In this document: piece after piece, positions 11,009 to 22,988 of the stretch
Position numbering within the stretch: position 1 is the stretch's first letter
How the letters are laid out: each line of letters starts with the position of its first letter
Origin: Flectonema sp. DT1601
Taxonomy: Eukaryota; Euglenozoa; Diplonemea; Diplonemida; Diplonemidae
NCBI GenBank assembly: GCA_964019425.1
Contig: OZ025861.1
Span: 516,126-580,125 of the forward strand
DNA: 64,000 nucleotides
Direction: 5' to 3'
Made by a program: the position numbers and the translations under genes
Notes under the pieces: model-generated
What the model saw: only the letters and a program-made list of their open reading frames with translations
Told to the model about the DNA's origin: nothing
Database searches by the model: none

Positions 11009-11590
11009 TTTTTTTTTGTTTAGAGTTCGACTGCTTTCGTGTGAAGACAAAAAAAGAAAAAAAATTACGTCTTGTGTCTTCTTTCATCGGTAAAGGGAAC
11101 TCTGATTGACGACATGATGACGATGATGAAACGCAATTATTATGGGATTTTACTTTTGTCTTTTATTTGCCATTACTTTTCACTGAGGGAAGGGGAGGGG
11201 GGGGAGAAGTGATGACCCCTCCCCTGTATGAAAAATATTTTTGTTTGTTTTTTCAAAAATTGCCAAAAGAAGGGAAATTTGTAAGTTTTTGCCGAAATTC
11301 CGAAGGACCTGTCTGTTGCAAAAGTACACACGGAACTCGGTAGTGTCGGAAGCGCTTCATCATCACAGCGTGTGTGGGCTTCCCCTGTCCCTGAAGAGTC
11401 ACCCACATGTGGTCCTGTGTAACCGAGGTTTGTTCAGACCCCAGTCGTAGTTATCATCCCACTTCATCAGGAAGTGGAATCCTGAGCAATATTATACCGT
11501 ACACACAACCAACCAACATACTACATACAACACACACAACACACACACGCACCCATACACGCGACACAACTCAAAACAAGCAACACGGAG

Positions 11591-11760
11591 GTGAGTTTTA
11601 GCAAAAGCTGACCAACTCGACTGACGCAGCAGCTGCAGTTCCTCGCTGAGACGGAACCAGCCTCAATGATCCGAGTTGAGCGCCCACTCAGTTGGTCATC
11701 GGAGTGTAGTTATCAGCGGATTTCCTGGTTTCTCGCACAGAGAGCCAGGTTTCCCAACAT
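11591..11760. ncRNA. Conserved non-coding block with stem-loops upstream of the EGF-like gene (unit A)
   Basis: Two inverted repeats are visible. TGACCAACT (from 11609) can pair with AGTTGGTCA (11690-11698). CCTGGTTTCTC (11724-11734) can pair with GAGAGCCAGG (11740-11749) around a short loop. The block follows a donor-like GAG|GTGAGT at 11591 and recurs in units B (+5,990), C (+11,980) and D, where it changes little. It could be an intronic structured RNA or a UTR element. I recognise no RNA family, so this is a weak call. Confidence 0.25.
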
Positions 11761-12062
11761 AGCAACGCTTGTGGCAAAACTTGTCGTGGGAGGCTACTCG
11801 GGATTGGAGGTTGGCAGGTAAATGGGGGAAGCGAATGAAGAGAGGAGGAGACGCACGAGAGAGAATGGCAATATGTATGCGAGTGAGCCAGCTGCTGCTG
11901 CTGTGATTTGATTGGTATTTTTGCTAAGCAGTGTTTTCTTGCTCTGTGAACTGTTTTTGATGTTCAGGACGTGTTCGTATTACCGAGGAAGGGGTCACGT
12001 GTGTTGTGTTGTGGGTGTCGGAGATAGTGGACCCCGTGAGGAGTGTAACACAACACACAGAG

Positions 12063-12149
12063 GTACGTGCATGTGGTGAGTGTGTGTGTTGTGTTGTGCT
12101 CACAAAGAAATTCCCTTGACAGTTTTCAATGAAATTCAATCTTTTGCAG
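12063..12149 (+). other. Candidate intron 1 in the EGF-gene leader (unit A; repeated in B and C)
   Basis: Donor AGAG|GTACGT, acceptor TTTTGCAG|CAA, length 87. The same sequence lies at +5,990 and +11,980. It is probably part of a spliced leader upstream of the EGF-like gene; no coding frame through the flanking exons was found. Confidence 0.35.
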
Positions 12150-12383
12150 CAATATACTTATCGTCTCTCTCTCTGACATTTTCGATTTAGAAAAAGTAAA
12201 ATCCCAGTACTGCTTTCATTCGTCACCCATGTGGGTTGTTGTTGTCATATCTTTTTTCTTCTTTTTTTTTCGTGCCTGCCGTCGTTGTCGTTGTCGTTGT
12301 GATGACGGCCTCACGGCAGTTACAAGTCTTCAGGAGGGGGGGGTTGTGTGATTCCTTCTTCACGCACGAGTCACGTCCCCCTG

Positions 12384-12433
12384 GTGAGAAATAATAATAA
12401 TGATAATAATGATAATATTGAACTTTTGTATAG
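12384..12433 (+). other. Candidate 50-nt intron 2 in the EGF-gene leader (unit A; repeated in B, C and D)
   Basis: Donor CCTG|GTGAGA, acceptor TTTTGTATAG|GTACTG, with an (AAT)n-type interior. In unit D the interior is longer but both borders are kept, as expected for a real intron. Confidence 0.4.
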
Positions 12434-12810
12434 GTACTGTATTGTAATAACGCGATTGTTTTGCAATGTAATCAGTTCACTTTCATTTCAATTCCCCAAA
12501 TGACCTTCCCGGCGCAACATTTCTTTATTTTCTTTTTTTTAAATAATTTTTACAAACACTTTCTTTTCGTTGATTTCGTACCTTTCTTTTAAAGTCTAGC
12601 GAATGGCATTCCTTCCGTGTGGTGATTCCCCTGAACGCACAAACAAATACGCCTTGCGTGTCGGGGTCGGGAGAGAAAAGTTTTGCCGCTGACTTTAGGT
12701 TATTAATTTGTTGTTTGTTCTGTTCGTTTGTTTGCAATCATTCTTTCTTCTTTTTGTTATCAGAAAGGACATGTCACAAGTGATGTGGTGGAGAGGAAGT
12801 GGAGGGGAGA

Positions 12811-12948
12811 GTAAGTTAAGTGGAAAATGGTACCACTTGCCGTGTGATGGAAGGAGGGATCGTTGAGAGGGCTTTGCGGTGATGGTGACATGAGAGGGTG
12901 GTGTTTGCTTTTGTAACTTTTGTATATATTTCATATTCTTAAATACAG
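12811..12948 (+). other. Candidate intron 3 in the EGF-gene leader (unit A; repeated in B, C and D)
   Basis: Donor GAGA|GTAAGT, acceptor AAATACAG|GAG, length 138. In unit D the sequence before the acceptor has changed (TTTTTTTCAACAG|GAG) but the AG and following GAG are kept. Confidence 0.4.
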
Positions 12949-13504
12949 GAGCAGAACTAATGATGAAGTGAGCGTTTGACCTCCTTGTGTGTTTGTGCGT
13001 GAGTGTGTGTTGTGAAGTGTTGTGTGTTGAAACTCTGACGAGTTCTTATTACCCTTTGTGTGAGTGTGTGTATTTGCATGTGTGGTTTGAGTGTTCGTGT
13101 TTCGTATTTGAGTTCCTGCTATGGTTTGTGTGGGTTGCGTGTTTCGGAGGTGCGAATGTCGAATGTGTGTGTGTGTGGAACTATTATTTCGTTTGCCTTC
13201 CTTGATTTTTCTGAATTTGTTCTTCGTGCTGTGATTTGTGGTGAAGTTGTGTTTTGTTGTGTTGTATTGTATTGTATTGTGTTTTGATTTGTGGTGAAGT
13301 TGAATTGTGTTGTTTGGTTGGAATGTTTAAGAAGAGGAAAATAATTTATTGAATTGTTTTGATTTATTTGCCGTCACCTGTTTGGTCAATTCTCATTTTA
13401 GAATGTTGTGTCTGTCTTCACTTTACTTGACTTCATTGGTGCGTTGTAATCGATTTGTCTTATTCTATGGGAGTAGGAAAAGGGAGGAGTAGTATTAATT
13501 GATT

Positions 13505-13570
13505 ATCGCAATGTTTCCCTCAGAAATACTTCATAAACGTATTCAAAAAAAAAAAAAAAAAATAATAATA
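13505..13570 (+). promoter_or_regulatory. Candidate splice acceptor and A-rich leader of the EGF-like gene (unit A)
   Basis: TTTCCCTCAG ends at 13523, followed by an A18 run and AAT repeats up to the ATG at 13571. It recurs at 19495-19560 and 25485-25550. Confidence 0.4.
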
Positions 13571-14425
13571 ATGAACATGAACATGAACATGTGGATCATC
13601 TCCTTGTTTTCCGTGTTTTTTGCTGTTGCGTGCTTCACAGCCTTCGATGTAGAAGATGGGGTGCGCCGCTCTGTTTCGGTTTTCGTGTCGGTTGATGAAG
13701 TTGTGCGTGACGAATGCCTGGAAGATCCTTGCGGGCCTGGGCAAACCTGCCGCGACCCGAACACGAGCCCAACTTCCCTCGGTGACGTCATATGTCGTTG
13801 TGAATTACATTCATACGACTGTGTCGTCAAGAATTCACTCATCGAATTCGGGAAGCTCGTGCACGGCAGTTCGGTCGAAGGAATACAGCAGTTCTATTCC
13901 TTCGCCCTGTCGTTCACCACCGTCGACGAGTGCAGCTTCGACCCCTGCAACCCCAGCCAGCTGTGTGTTGACGCAGACACTGCAGGGAATTCGAGGGGAG
14001 ACTACACCTGCACCTGTGCGGTTGATGCTTACTACTGCCACGCCGAAAGCATCTATGTCGACTGCTACGACAACCTCTCTCTTCTTGCAGAAAAGTTCAA
14101 AAATTGGTTATTGTCTGCCCTTTACTTCGCGGTTCTGCACGGTAGTGACTTGGTGTGGATCTGTTTCACTCAGATCCATGGCTGCGCCCCACGCCTGACG
14201 AACATTTTCTGCGGCTACGTTCTCTTTTCGACCGCTTTCATGTGGTTCTGGGAGAAGCAGGTCGCCCGAGTTCCGGGTCACGGTGGCAACAACAGGTTCC
14301 GAGCAACGAGCTTCGTTCTGTTGTTTGCGAGAACCGTTCACCAGTCCTTGTGTCAGATCTTCCATTTGATCTGCTGGCTGGCTGCAGTTTTCTGCAGAAG
14401 GTTCCGTGGAAGACTGTTGCTGTAG
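13571..14425 (+). CDS. Secreted or membrane protein with two EGF-like modules (family member 2, copy A)
   Basis: The protein has 284 residues starting MNMNMNMW, then a hydrophobic signal-like segment (8-24). Module 1 has cysteines at 49, 54, 60, 75, 77 and 84; module 2 at 121, 126, 132, 147, 149 and 156. DEC at the start of each module and the DPNTS and ADTAGNSRGD segments fit calcium-binding-type EGF. A Cys-rich linker and hydrophobic stretches near 178-190, 211-228 and 246-275 follow, then a basic end. The frame is open further upstream (in-frame ATG at 13511), but that start would lie before the acceptor-like CAG and add a Lys/Ile low-complexity leader, so I use 13571. It is a diverged paralogue of the gene at 8432, sharing cysteine spacing and the C-terminal half (ICFT-IHG-APRLTN, FCGYVLFS). 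A surface role is inferred; the function is unknown. Confidence 0.82.
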   Translation: MNMNMNMWIISLFSVFFAVACFTAFDVEDGVRRSVSVFVSVDEVVRDECLEDPCGPGQTCRDPNTSPTSLGDVICRCELHSYDCVVKNSLIEFGKLVHGSSVEGIQQFYSFALSFTTVDECSFDPCNPSQLCVDADTAGNSRGDYTCTCAVDAYYCHAESIYVDCYDNLSLLAEKFKNWLLSALYFAVLHGSDLVWICFTQIHGCAPRLTNIFCGYVLFSTAFMWFWEKQVARVPGHGGNNRFRATSFVLLFARTVHQSLCQIFHLICWLAAVFCRRFRGRLLL

Positions 14426-15612
14426 AGACGTCTTCGAGCAAAAAAACTTAAAAAAAAAACTAAAAGCAAAAAAAAAAACAAAAAAAAAAACAAAGCTCCC
14501 TCCCTCGTCTTCCTGTATCCCCCACGTTTGTTGTTCTGTTGATATTTTTTTTCCACTGCTTTTCTTTTATGTTGCGCCGTTCTTTTTTTTTAGACTCTTT
14601 TGTTTTGGTTCTCTTCGTTTCAATTTATCAATAAAAAATATATAAAAAAAAAATTCTCACAAACACAACTAAAAACTTTCTTTAAATACGAGTTTCTTTG
14701 TAGGCTTGTATTATTATGTCTTCTCTTCCCTTTCACTCTTCCCCTTCCCATATTCCCGTGTTGTGTGTCACTTCACTTTTCACAGCACGCCGTAGATATT
14801 TCATCCCTCCCCTTTTTCTTTTTTTAAGAATTAACTGCCTGGTTTTTTCTTTTGGTGTGATGCGCTGTGCGAGTCCTGTTGTTTCTCATGTCCGGAACAC
14901 ATGGTAGTTTCAGCAGCATGTGACTTGAAGAAAAGAGTTACGTCTTATTCCTTCCCTTCCTTCCTTTCCTTTCATCCATTCATTTATTTCAGTGTGATGT
15001 CGTCTGTGCTTCCCTTCTCTGTTTCATGTGCGAGCAGATTTGAAGCATCCGCAGCGGCATGTGACGGAATCATCGAGTGTTATGTCTCTCTCTCCCATTC
15101 TTTTGTTTTTCGGTGTGATGCGTTGTGAATGCCTTCTGTTTCATGTCCTAACAGAATGGCAGTAGTAGCAGCAGCATGTGGCTGATAATCTGAAGTCTCT
15201 TTTTCTTTTGTTTTCCTTTCGTGTCGTGTCGTGTTGCCGTCGTCGTGTCTTCGGTTCTTTGTGCGGTCCTTCACCACTTTCGTGTTGTGTTGTGTTGTGT
15301 TGTGTTGGGGATCACTTTTTTGTGAAGAACGGAGAGTGTTGTGTGTGCTGCGTGCCCGGTAGTAAGAAAGTAAACGTACCGTATTACTGCTGTTTGGACT
15401 TTGGTAGTTAGTGGTGAGCTCCACGCAGTCCAAGTCCTTGTCATGCTGGCCTGAAGACGGTTTCTTCATTTGTCCCCTTTATCAATTCATGTTTTTCTTT
15501 GTTGTTTCCCCTGTACCCCATTGACCCCACATAGATCACTTTCTTTAAATACGAGTTTGCGGACTTGTATTGTTGTGTTTGTGCTAGGAAAAAAATAAAA
15601 AAAAAAAAATAA
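14426..15612. other. 3' spacer of the EGF-like gene, no gene seen (same in units B and C)
   Basis: Poly-A/poly-T tracts, a (GTTGT)n stretch near 15281-15306, and three spaced copies of a TTTTGGTGTGATG-type segment with a TTTCATGT or TCTCATGT partner (about 14850-15160) form a degenerate internal repeat. Open frames here are short and low-complexity. Confidence 0.5.
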
Positions 15613-16770
15613 GCGACTTTTGTACCAACTTCCCTTTAACCCAATTAATATGTACGTGATATCATTCAAAAAAGAAAAGAAGCAAAAGCGATCGAAACCA
15701 ACAAAAAAAAAAAAAAAAAAACAAAAAAAAAAATTGAAAACGAAAAGAATGTACCGCACACTTTTCTTTTTTTTCTTCCATCCTTCCTGTTTTCCTTCCT
15801 GTTGTGAAGAAATGACGTATAAAACTTTGAAGAAAATTAACTAAAACTAACTCTGCCGTGAGAGAGAAAGAGAACCATGTTTTTTTTTCGTTTTAAGTTC
15901 AAAGAAAGATGGTTCTGTCTTTTTTTTTATAGTTGTTTTCTAGTTTTTAGATTCCGCTTCTTCATTTCTGACAGCTGCAATAGCATTGCTGCTTTTGTGA
16001 ATTAAGGAAGGTGAGATGGATTTCCTTTACACGAACTTCTTTTCTTTTTTTTTCCCCCGACAAGTAGTAGTAGAAAGTACGGGCCATTCACATCTGGGTT
16101 AGCAAGTTGTTGTTGTCTTGTCGTCGAGCGAGAGAGTACAACTACTCTCTCGGCCGATAGATGAGATTAAATAAATAAATAAATAAATAAATATATAAAT
16201 AGGAAGTAAGAATCGGATACTAATCATTTTTGAGAAGTATTCAGTTGTTTTGGACTTCTGAAACTAAAAATAAAAATAATTAAAAAAAACATAATAGAAG
16301 AACATTCGTTTCATTTTTCTCATAACCAACAAGAAGATCTTTTCTTTAACAACACGGGACGAGATGTGAATGGTCTTTGGAGAATTGTGTCGGGCTTTCT
16401 TTTTTTTTTCCTGCTGGCACACGAAAACTGGCAAACGCACTGAAAGAAGGGAAACTGGAACCCGGAAGTTGCAACTCCGATGCTCTGGCTCTTCACTTCG
16501 ACGAACAACAAAAGGCTGAAAAGAGAGAATATTATTATTTTCTCGATTTGCTTTGAGATTGTGGAGTTTTTGTGTCCAATTTTTCATTTCTTCTTTTCAA
16601 TTCAACAAAAAATAAAAATAAGAAATAGTTTAATTCTTTAAAAAAACAAAAAGTATCCCATCCCTCGGTACCAGTCGCGGAAAAAAACGTTTATTTTCTC
16701 TTGGCAGTGCACGTCTGGAGAGACGACCTGCAAAGGCTCTCTCTCTCCGACATTCACCCATGAGGAGATT

Positions 16771-16998
16771 GTATACCTTTCTAAAATTTGTTTTATATAC
16801 CTTTCTTAAATTTGTTTTGTATACCTTTCTTAAATTTGTTTTATATACCTTTCTTAAATTTGTTTTGTATACCTTTCTTAAATTTGTTTTGTATACCTTT
16901 CTTAAATTTGTTTTGTATACCTTTCTTAAATTTGTTTTATATACCTTTCTTAAATTTGTTTTGTATACCTTTCTTAAATTTGTTTTATATACCTTTCT
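16771..16998. repeat. 24-bp minisatellite in unit B, about 9.5 copies
   Basis: Same 24-bp unit as in unit A. The first copy has CTAAAATT in place of CTTAAATT. Confidence 0.95.
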
Positions 16999-19560
16999 TT
17001 TTTTTTTGTTTAGTGTTCGACTGCTTTCGTGTGAAGACAAAAAAAGAAAAAAAATTACGTCTTGTGTCTTCTTTCATCGGTAAAGGGAACTCTGATTGAC
17101 GACATGATGACGATGATGAAACGCAATTATTATGGGATTTTACTTTTGTCTTTTATTTGCCATTACTTTTCACTGAGGGAAGGGGAGGGGGGGAGAAGTG
17201 ATGACCCCTCCCCTGTATGAAAAATATTTTTGTTTGTTTTTTCAAAAATTGCCAAAAGAAAGGGAAATTTGTAAGTTTTTGCCGAAATTCCGAAGGACCT
17301 GTCTGTTGCAAAAGTACACACGGAACTCGGTAGTGTCGGAAGCGCTTCATCATCACAGCGTGTGTGGGCTTCCCCTGTCCCTGAAGAGTCACCTACATGT
17401 GGTCCTGTGTAACCGAGGTTTGTTCAGACCCCAGTCGTAGTTATCATCCCACTTCATCAGGAAGTGGAATCCTGAGCAATATTATACCGTACACACAACC
17501 AACCAACATACTACATACAACACACACAACACACACACGCACCCATACACGCGACACAACTCAAAACAAGCAACACGGAGGTGAGTTTTAGCAAAAGCTG
17601 ACCAACTCGACTGACGCAGCAGCTGCAGTTCCTCGCTGAGACGGAACCAGCCTCAATGATCCGAGTTGAGCGCCCACTCAGTTGGTCATCGGAGTGTAGT
17701 TATCAGCGGATTTCCTGGTTTCTCGCACAGAGAGCCAGGTTTCCCAACATAGCAACGCTTGTGGCAAAACTTGTCGTGGGAGGCTACTCGGGATTGGAGG
17801 TTGGCAGGTAAATGGGGGAAGCGAATGAAGAGAGGAGGAGACGCACGAGAGAGAATGGCAATATGTATGCGAGTGAGCCAGCTGCTGCTGCTGTGATTTG
17901 ATTGGTATTTTTGCTAAGCAGTGTTTTCTTGCTCTGTGAACTGTTTTTGATGTTCAGGACGTGTTCGTATTACCGAGGAAGGGGTCACGTGTGTTGTGTT
18001 GTGGGTGTCGGAGATAGTGGACCCCGTGAGGAGTGTAACACAACACACAGAGGTACGTGCATGTGGTGAGTGTGTGTGTTGTGTTGTGCTCACAAAGAAA
18101 TTCCCTTGACAGTTTTCAATGAAATTCAATCTTTTGCAGCAATATACTTATCGTCTCTCTCTCTGACATTTTCGATTTAGAAAAAGTAAAATCCCAGTAC
18201 TGCTTTCATTCGTCACCCATGTGGGTTGTTGTTGTCATATCTTTTTTCTTCTTTTTTTTTCGTGCCTGCCGTCGTTGTCGTTGTCGTTGTGATGACGGCC
18301 TCACGGCAGTTACAAGTCTTCAGGAGGGGGGGGTTGTGTGATTCCTTCTTCACGCACGAGTCACGTCCCCCTGGTGAGAAATAATAATAATGATAATAAT
18401 GATAATATTGAACTTTTGTATAGGTACTGTATTGTAATAACGCGATTGTTTTGCAATGTAATCAGTTCACTTTCATTTCAATTCCCCAAATGACCTTCCC
18501 GGCGCAACATTTCTTTATTTTCTTTTTTTTAAATAATTTTTACAAACACTTTCTTTTCGTTGATTTCGTACCTTTCTTTTAAAGTCTAGCGAATGGCATT
18601 CCTTCCGTGTGGTGATTCCCCTGAACGCACAAACAAATACGCCTTGCGTGTCGGGGTCGGGAGAGAAAAGTTTTGCCGCTGACTTTAGGTTATTAATTTG
18701 TTGTTTGTTCTGTTCGTTTGTTTGCAATCATTCTTTCTTCTTTTTGTTATCAGAAAGGACATGTCACAAGTGATGTGGTGGAGAGGAAGTGGAGGGGAGA
18801 GTAAGTTAAGTGGAAAATGGTACCACTTGCCGTGTGATGGAAGGAGGGATCGTTGAGAGGGCTTTGCGGTGATGGTGACATGAGAGGGTGGTGTTTGCTT
18901 TTGTAACTTTTGTATATATTTCATATTCTTAAATACAGGAGCAGAACTAATGATGAAGTGAGCGTTTGACCTCCTTGTGTGTTTGTGCGTGAGTGTGTGT
19001 TGTGAAGTGTTGTGTGTTGAAACTCTGACGAGTTCTTATTACCCTTTGTGTGAGTGTGTGTATTTGCATGTGTGGTTTGAGTGTTCGTGTTTCGTATTTG
19101 AGTTCCTGCTATGGTTTGTGTGGGTTGCGTGTTTCGGAGGTGCGAATGTCGAATGTGTGTGTGTGTGGAACTATTATTTCGTTTGCCTTCCTTGATTTTT
19201 CTGAATTTGTTCTTCGTGCTGTGATTTGTGGTGAAGTTGTGTTTTGTTGTGTTGTATTGTATTGTATTGTGTTTTGATTTGTGGTGAAGTTGAATTGTGT
19301 TGTTTGGTTGGAATGTTTAAGAAGAGGAAAATAATTTATTGAATTGTTTTGATTTATTTGCCGTCACCTGTTTGGTCAATTCTCATTTTAGAATGTTGTG
19401 TCTGTCTTCACTTTACTTGACTTCATTGGTGCGTTGTAATCGATTTGTCTTATTCTATGGGAGTAGGAAAAGGGAGGAGTAGTATTAATTGATTATCGCA
19501 ATGTTTCCCTCAGAAATACTTCATAAACGTATTCAAAAAAAAAAAAAAAAAATAATAATA

Positions 19561-20415
19561 ATGAACATGAACATGAACATGTGGATCATCTCCTTGTTTT
19601 CCGTGTTTTTTGCTGTTGCGTGCTTCACAGCCTTCGATGTAGAAGATGGGGTGCGCCGCTCTGTTTCGGTTTTCGTGTCGGTTGATGAAGTTGTGCGTGA
19701 CGAATGCCTGGAAGATCCTTGCGGGCCTGGGCAAACCTGCCGCGACCCGAACACGAGCCCAACTTCCCTCGGTGACGTCATATGTCGTTGTGAATTACAT
19801 TCATACGACTGTGTCGTCAAGAATTCACTCATCGAATTCGGGAAGCTCGTGCACGGCAGTTCGGTCGAAGGAATACAGCAGTTCTATTCCTTCGCCCTGT
19901 CGTTCACCACCGTCGACGAGTGCAGCTTCGACCCCTGCAACCCCAGCCAGCTGTGTGTTGACGCAGACACTGCAGGGAATTCGAGGGGAGACTACACCTG
20001 CACCTGTGCGGTTGATGCTTACTACTGCCACGCCGAAAGCATCTATGTCGACTGCTACGACAACCTCTCTCTTCTTGCAGAAAAGTTCAAAAATTGGTTA
20101 TTGTCTGCCCTTTACTTCGCGGTTCTGCACGGTAGTGACTTGGTGTGGATCTGTTTCACTCAGATCCATGGCTGCGCCCCACGCCTGACGAACATTTTCT
20201 GCGGCTACGTTCTCTTTTCGACCGCTTTCATGTGGTTCTGGGAGAAGCAGGTCGCCCGAGTTCCGGGTCACGGTGGCAACAACAGGTTCCGAGCAACGAG
20301 CTTCGTTCTGTTGTTTGCGAGAACCGTTCACCAGTCCTTGTGTCAGATCTTCCATTTGATCTGCTGGCTGGCTGCAGTTTTCTGCAGAAGGTTCCGTGGA
20401 AGACTGTTGCTGTAG
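19561..20415 (+). CDS. Two-EGF-module protein (family member 2, copy B)
   Basis: The predicted protein is identical to copy A over all 284 residues and sits at the same place in its 5,990-bp unit, with the same candidate leader. Three copies of the same product suggest selection for dosage or simple recent tandem amplification. Nothing in the sequence suggests decay. Confidence 0.82.
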   Translation: MNMNMNMWIISLFSVFFAVACFTAFDVEDGVRRSVSVFVSVDEVVRDECLEDPCGPGQTCRDPNTSPTSLGDVICRCELHSYDCVVKNSLIEFGKLVHGSSVEGIQQFYSFALSFTTVDECSFDPCNPSQLCVDADTAGNSRGDYTCTCAVDAYYCHAESIYVDCYDNLSLLAEKFKNWLLSALYFAVLHGSDLVWICFTQIHGCAPRLTNIFCGYVLFSTAFMWFWEKQVARVPGHGGNNRFRATSFVLLFARTVHQSLCQIFHLICWLAAVFCRRFRGRLLL

Positions 20416-22760
20416 AGACGTCTTCGAGCAAAAAAACTTAAAAAAAAAACTAAAAGCAAAAAAAAAAACAAAAAAAAAAACAAAGCTCCCTCCCTCGTCT
20501 TCCTGTATCCCCCACGTTTGTTGTTCTGTTGATATTTTTTTTCCACTGCTTTTCTTTTATGTTGCGCCGTTCTTTTTTTTTAGACTCTTTTGTTTTGGTT
20601 CTCTTCGTTTCAATTTATCAATAAAAAATATATAAAAAAAAAATTCTCACAAACACAACTAAAAACTTTCTTTAAATACGAGTTTCTTTGTAGGCTTGTA
20701 TTATTATGTCTTCTCTTCCCTTTCACTCTTCCCCTTCCCATATTCCCGTGTTGTGTGTCACTTCACTTTTCACAGCACGCCGTAGATATTTCATCCCTCC
20801 CCTTTTTCTTTTTTTAAGAATTAACTGCCTGGTTTTTTCTTTTGGTGTGATGCGCTGTGCGAGTCCTGTTGTTTCTCATGTCCGGAACACATGGTAGTTT
20901 CAGCAGCATGTGACTTGAAGAAAAGAGTTACGTCTTATTCCTTCCCTTCCTTCCTTTCCTTTCATCCATTCATTTATTTCAGTGTGATGTCGTCTGTGCT
21001 TCCCTTCTCTGTTTCATGTGCGAGCAGATTTGAAGCATCCGCAGCGGCATGTGACGGAATCATCGAGTGTTATGTCTCTCTCTCCCATTCTTTTGTTTTT
21101 CGGTGTGATGCGTTGTGAATGCCTTCTGTTTCATGTCCTAACAGAATGGCAGTAGTAGCAGCAGCATGTGGCTGATAATCTGAAGTCTCTTTTTCTTTTG
21201 TTTTCCTTTCGTGTCGTGTCGTGTTGCCGTCGTCGTGTCTTCGGTTCTTTGTGCGGTCCTTCACCACTTTCGTGTTGTGTTGTGTTGTGTTGTGTTGGGG
21301 ATCACTTTTTTGTGAAGAACGGAGAGTGTTGTGTGTGCTGCGTGCCCGGTAGTAAGAAAGTAAACGTACCGTATTACTGCTGTTTGGACTTTGGTAGTTA
21401 GTGGTGAGCTCCACGCAGTCCAAGTCCTTGTCATGCTGGCCTGAAGACGGTTTCTTCATTTGTCCCCTTTATCAATTCATGTTTTTCTTTGTTGTTTCCC
21501 CTGTACCCCATTGACCCCACATAGATCACTTTCTTTAAATACGAGTTTGCGGACTTGTATTGTTGTGTTTGTGCTAGGAAAAAAATAAAAAAAAAAAAAT
21601 AAGCGACTTTTGTACCAACTTCCCTTTAACCCAATTAATATGTACGTGATATCATTCAAAAAAGAAAAGAAGCAAAAGCGATCGAAACCAACAAAAAAAA
21701 AAAAAAAAAAACAAAAAAAAAAATTGAAAACGAAAAGAATGTACCGCACACTTTTCTTTTTTTTCTTCCATCCTTCCTGTTTTCCTTCCTGTTGTGAAGA
21801 AATGACGTATAAAACTTTGAAGAAAATTAACTAAAACTAACTCTGCCGTGAGAGAGAAAGAGAACCATGTTTTTTTTTCGTTTTAAGTTCAAAGAAAGAT
21901 GGTTCTGTCTTTTTTTTTATAGTTGTTTTCTAGTTTTTAGATTCCGCTTCTTCATTTCTGACAGCTGCAATAGCATTGCTGCTTTTGTGAATTAAGGAAG
22001 GTGAGATGGATTTCCTTTACACGAACTTCTTTTCTTTTTTTTTCCCCCGACAAGTAGTAGTAGAAAGTACGGGCCATTCACATCTGGGTTAGCAAGTTGT
22101 TGTTGTCTTGTCGTCGAGCGAGAGAGTACAACTACTCTCTCGGCCGATAGATGAGATTAAATAAATAAATAAATAAATAAATATATAAATAGGAAGTAAG
22201 AATCGGATACTAATCATTTTTGAGAAGTATTCAGTTGTTTTGGACTTCTGAAACTAAAAATAAAAATAATTAAAAAAAACATAATAGAAGAACATTCGTT
22301 TCATTTTTCTCATAACCAACAAGAAGATCTTTTCTTTAACAACACGGGACGAGATGTGAATGGTCTTTGGAGAATTGTGTCGGGCTTTCTTTTTTTTTTC
22401 CTGCTGGCACACGAAAACTGGCAAACGCACTGAAAGAAGGGAAACTGGAACCCGGAAGTTGCAACTCCGATGCTCTGGCTCTTCACTTCGACGAACAACA
22501 AAAGGCTGAAAAGAGAGAATATTATTATTTTCTCGATTTGCTTTGAGATTGTGGAGTTTTTGTGTCCAATTTTTCATTTCTTCTTTTCAATTCAACAAAA
22601 AATAAAAATAAGAAATAGTTTAATTCTTTAAAAAAACAAAAAGTATCCCATCCCTCGGTACCAGTCGCGGAAAAAAACGTTTATTTTCTCTTGGCAGTGC
22701 ACGTCTGGAGAGACGACCTGCAAAGGCTCTCTCTCTCCGACATTCACCCATGAGGAGATT

Positions 22761-22988
22761 GTATACCTTTCTAAAATTTGTTTTATATACCTTTCTTAAA
22801 TTTGTTTTGTATACCTTTCTTAAATTTGTTTTATATACCTTTCTTAAATTTGTTTTGTATACCTTTCTTAAATTTGTTTTGTATACCTTTCTTAAATTTG
22901 TTTTGTATACCTTTCTTAAATTTGTTTTATATACCTTTCTTAAATTTGTTTTGTATACCTTTCTTAAATTTGTTTTATATACCTTTCT
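22761..22988. repeat. 24-bp minisatellite in unit C, about 9.5 copies
   Basis: Same length and same order of G/A variants as in unit B. Confidence 0.95.

Larger units (their letters stand above)
9500..15612. repeat. Tandem unit A (about 6.1 kb) with an EGF-like gene
   Basis: This is the first of four direct repeats anchored at GCGAC(C/T)TTTGTACCAAC. Order within the unit: T/A-rich spacer, 24-bp minisatellite, conserved non-coding block with splice signals, EGF-like gene, 3' spacer. Unit A is longer than B and C because it has an extra stretch near 9770-9935 and a slightly longer minisatellite. From about 11.1 kb on it matches B and C at an exact offset of 5,990. Confidence 0.9.
15613..21602. 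repeat. Tandem unit B (5,990 bp) with an EGF-like gene
   Basis: A second direct repeat. Wherever I compared it with unit C (minisatellite, non-coding block, gene, spacer) I saw no difference, and every matching landmark is offset by exactly 5,990 bases. Confidence 0.92.

Noticed and set aside
10550-11109. Open frames of 110-225 codons across the 24-bp minisatellites in units A-D
   Set aside because: A 24-bp period preserves frame; the translations are only repeats of the unit and low-complexity flanks.
11700-11760. tRNA-like gene around the CCTGG stem-loop
   Set aside because: No A-box/B-box pair and no cloverleaf could be drawn.
13656-14198. 180-codon + frame overlapping the EGF-like gene, and minus-strand frames opposite it
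   Set aside because: The EGF frame has ordered cysteines, a signal peptide and a diverged paralogue; the others have none of these.
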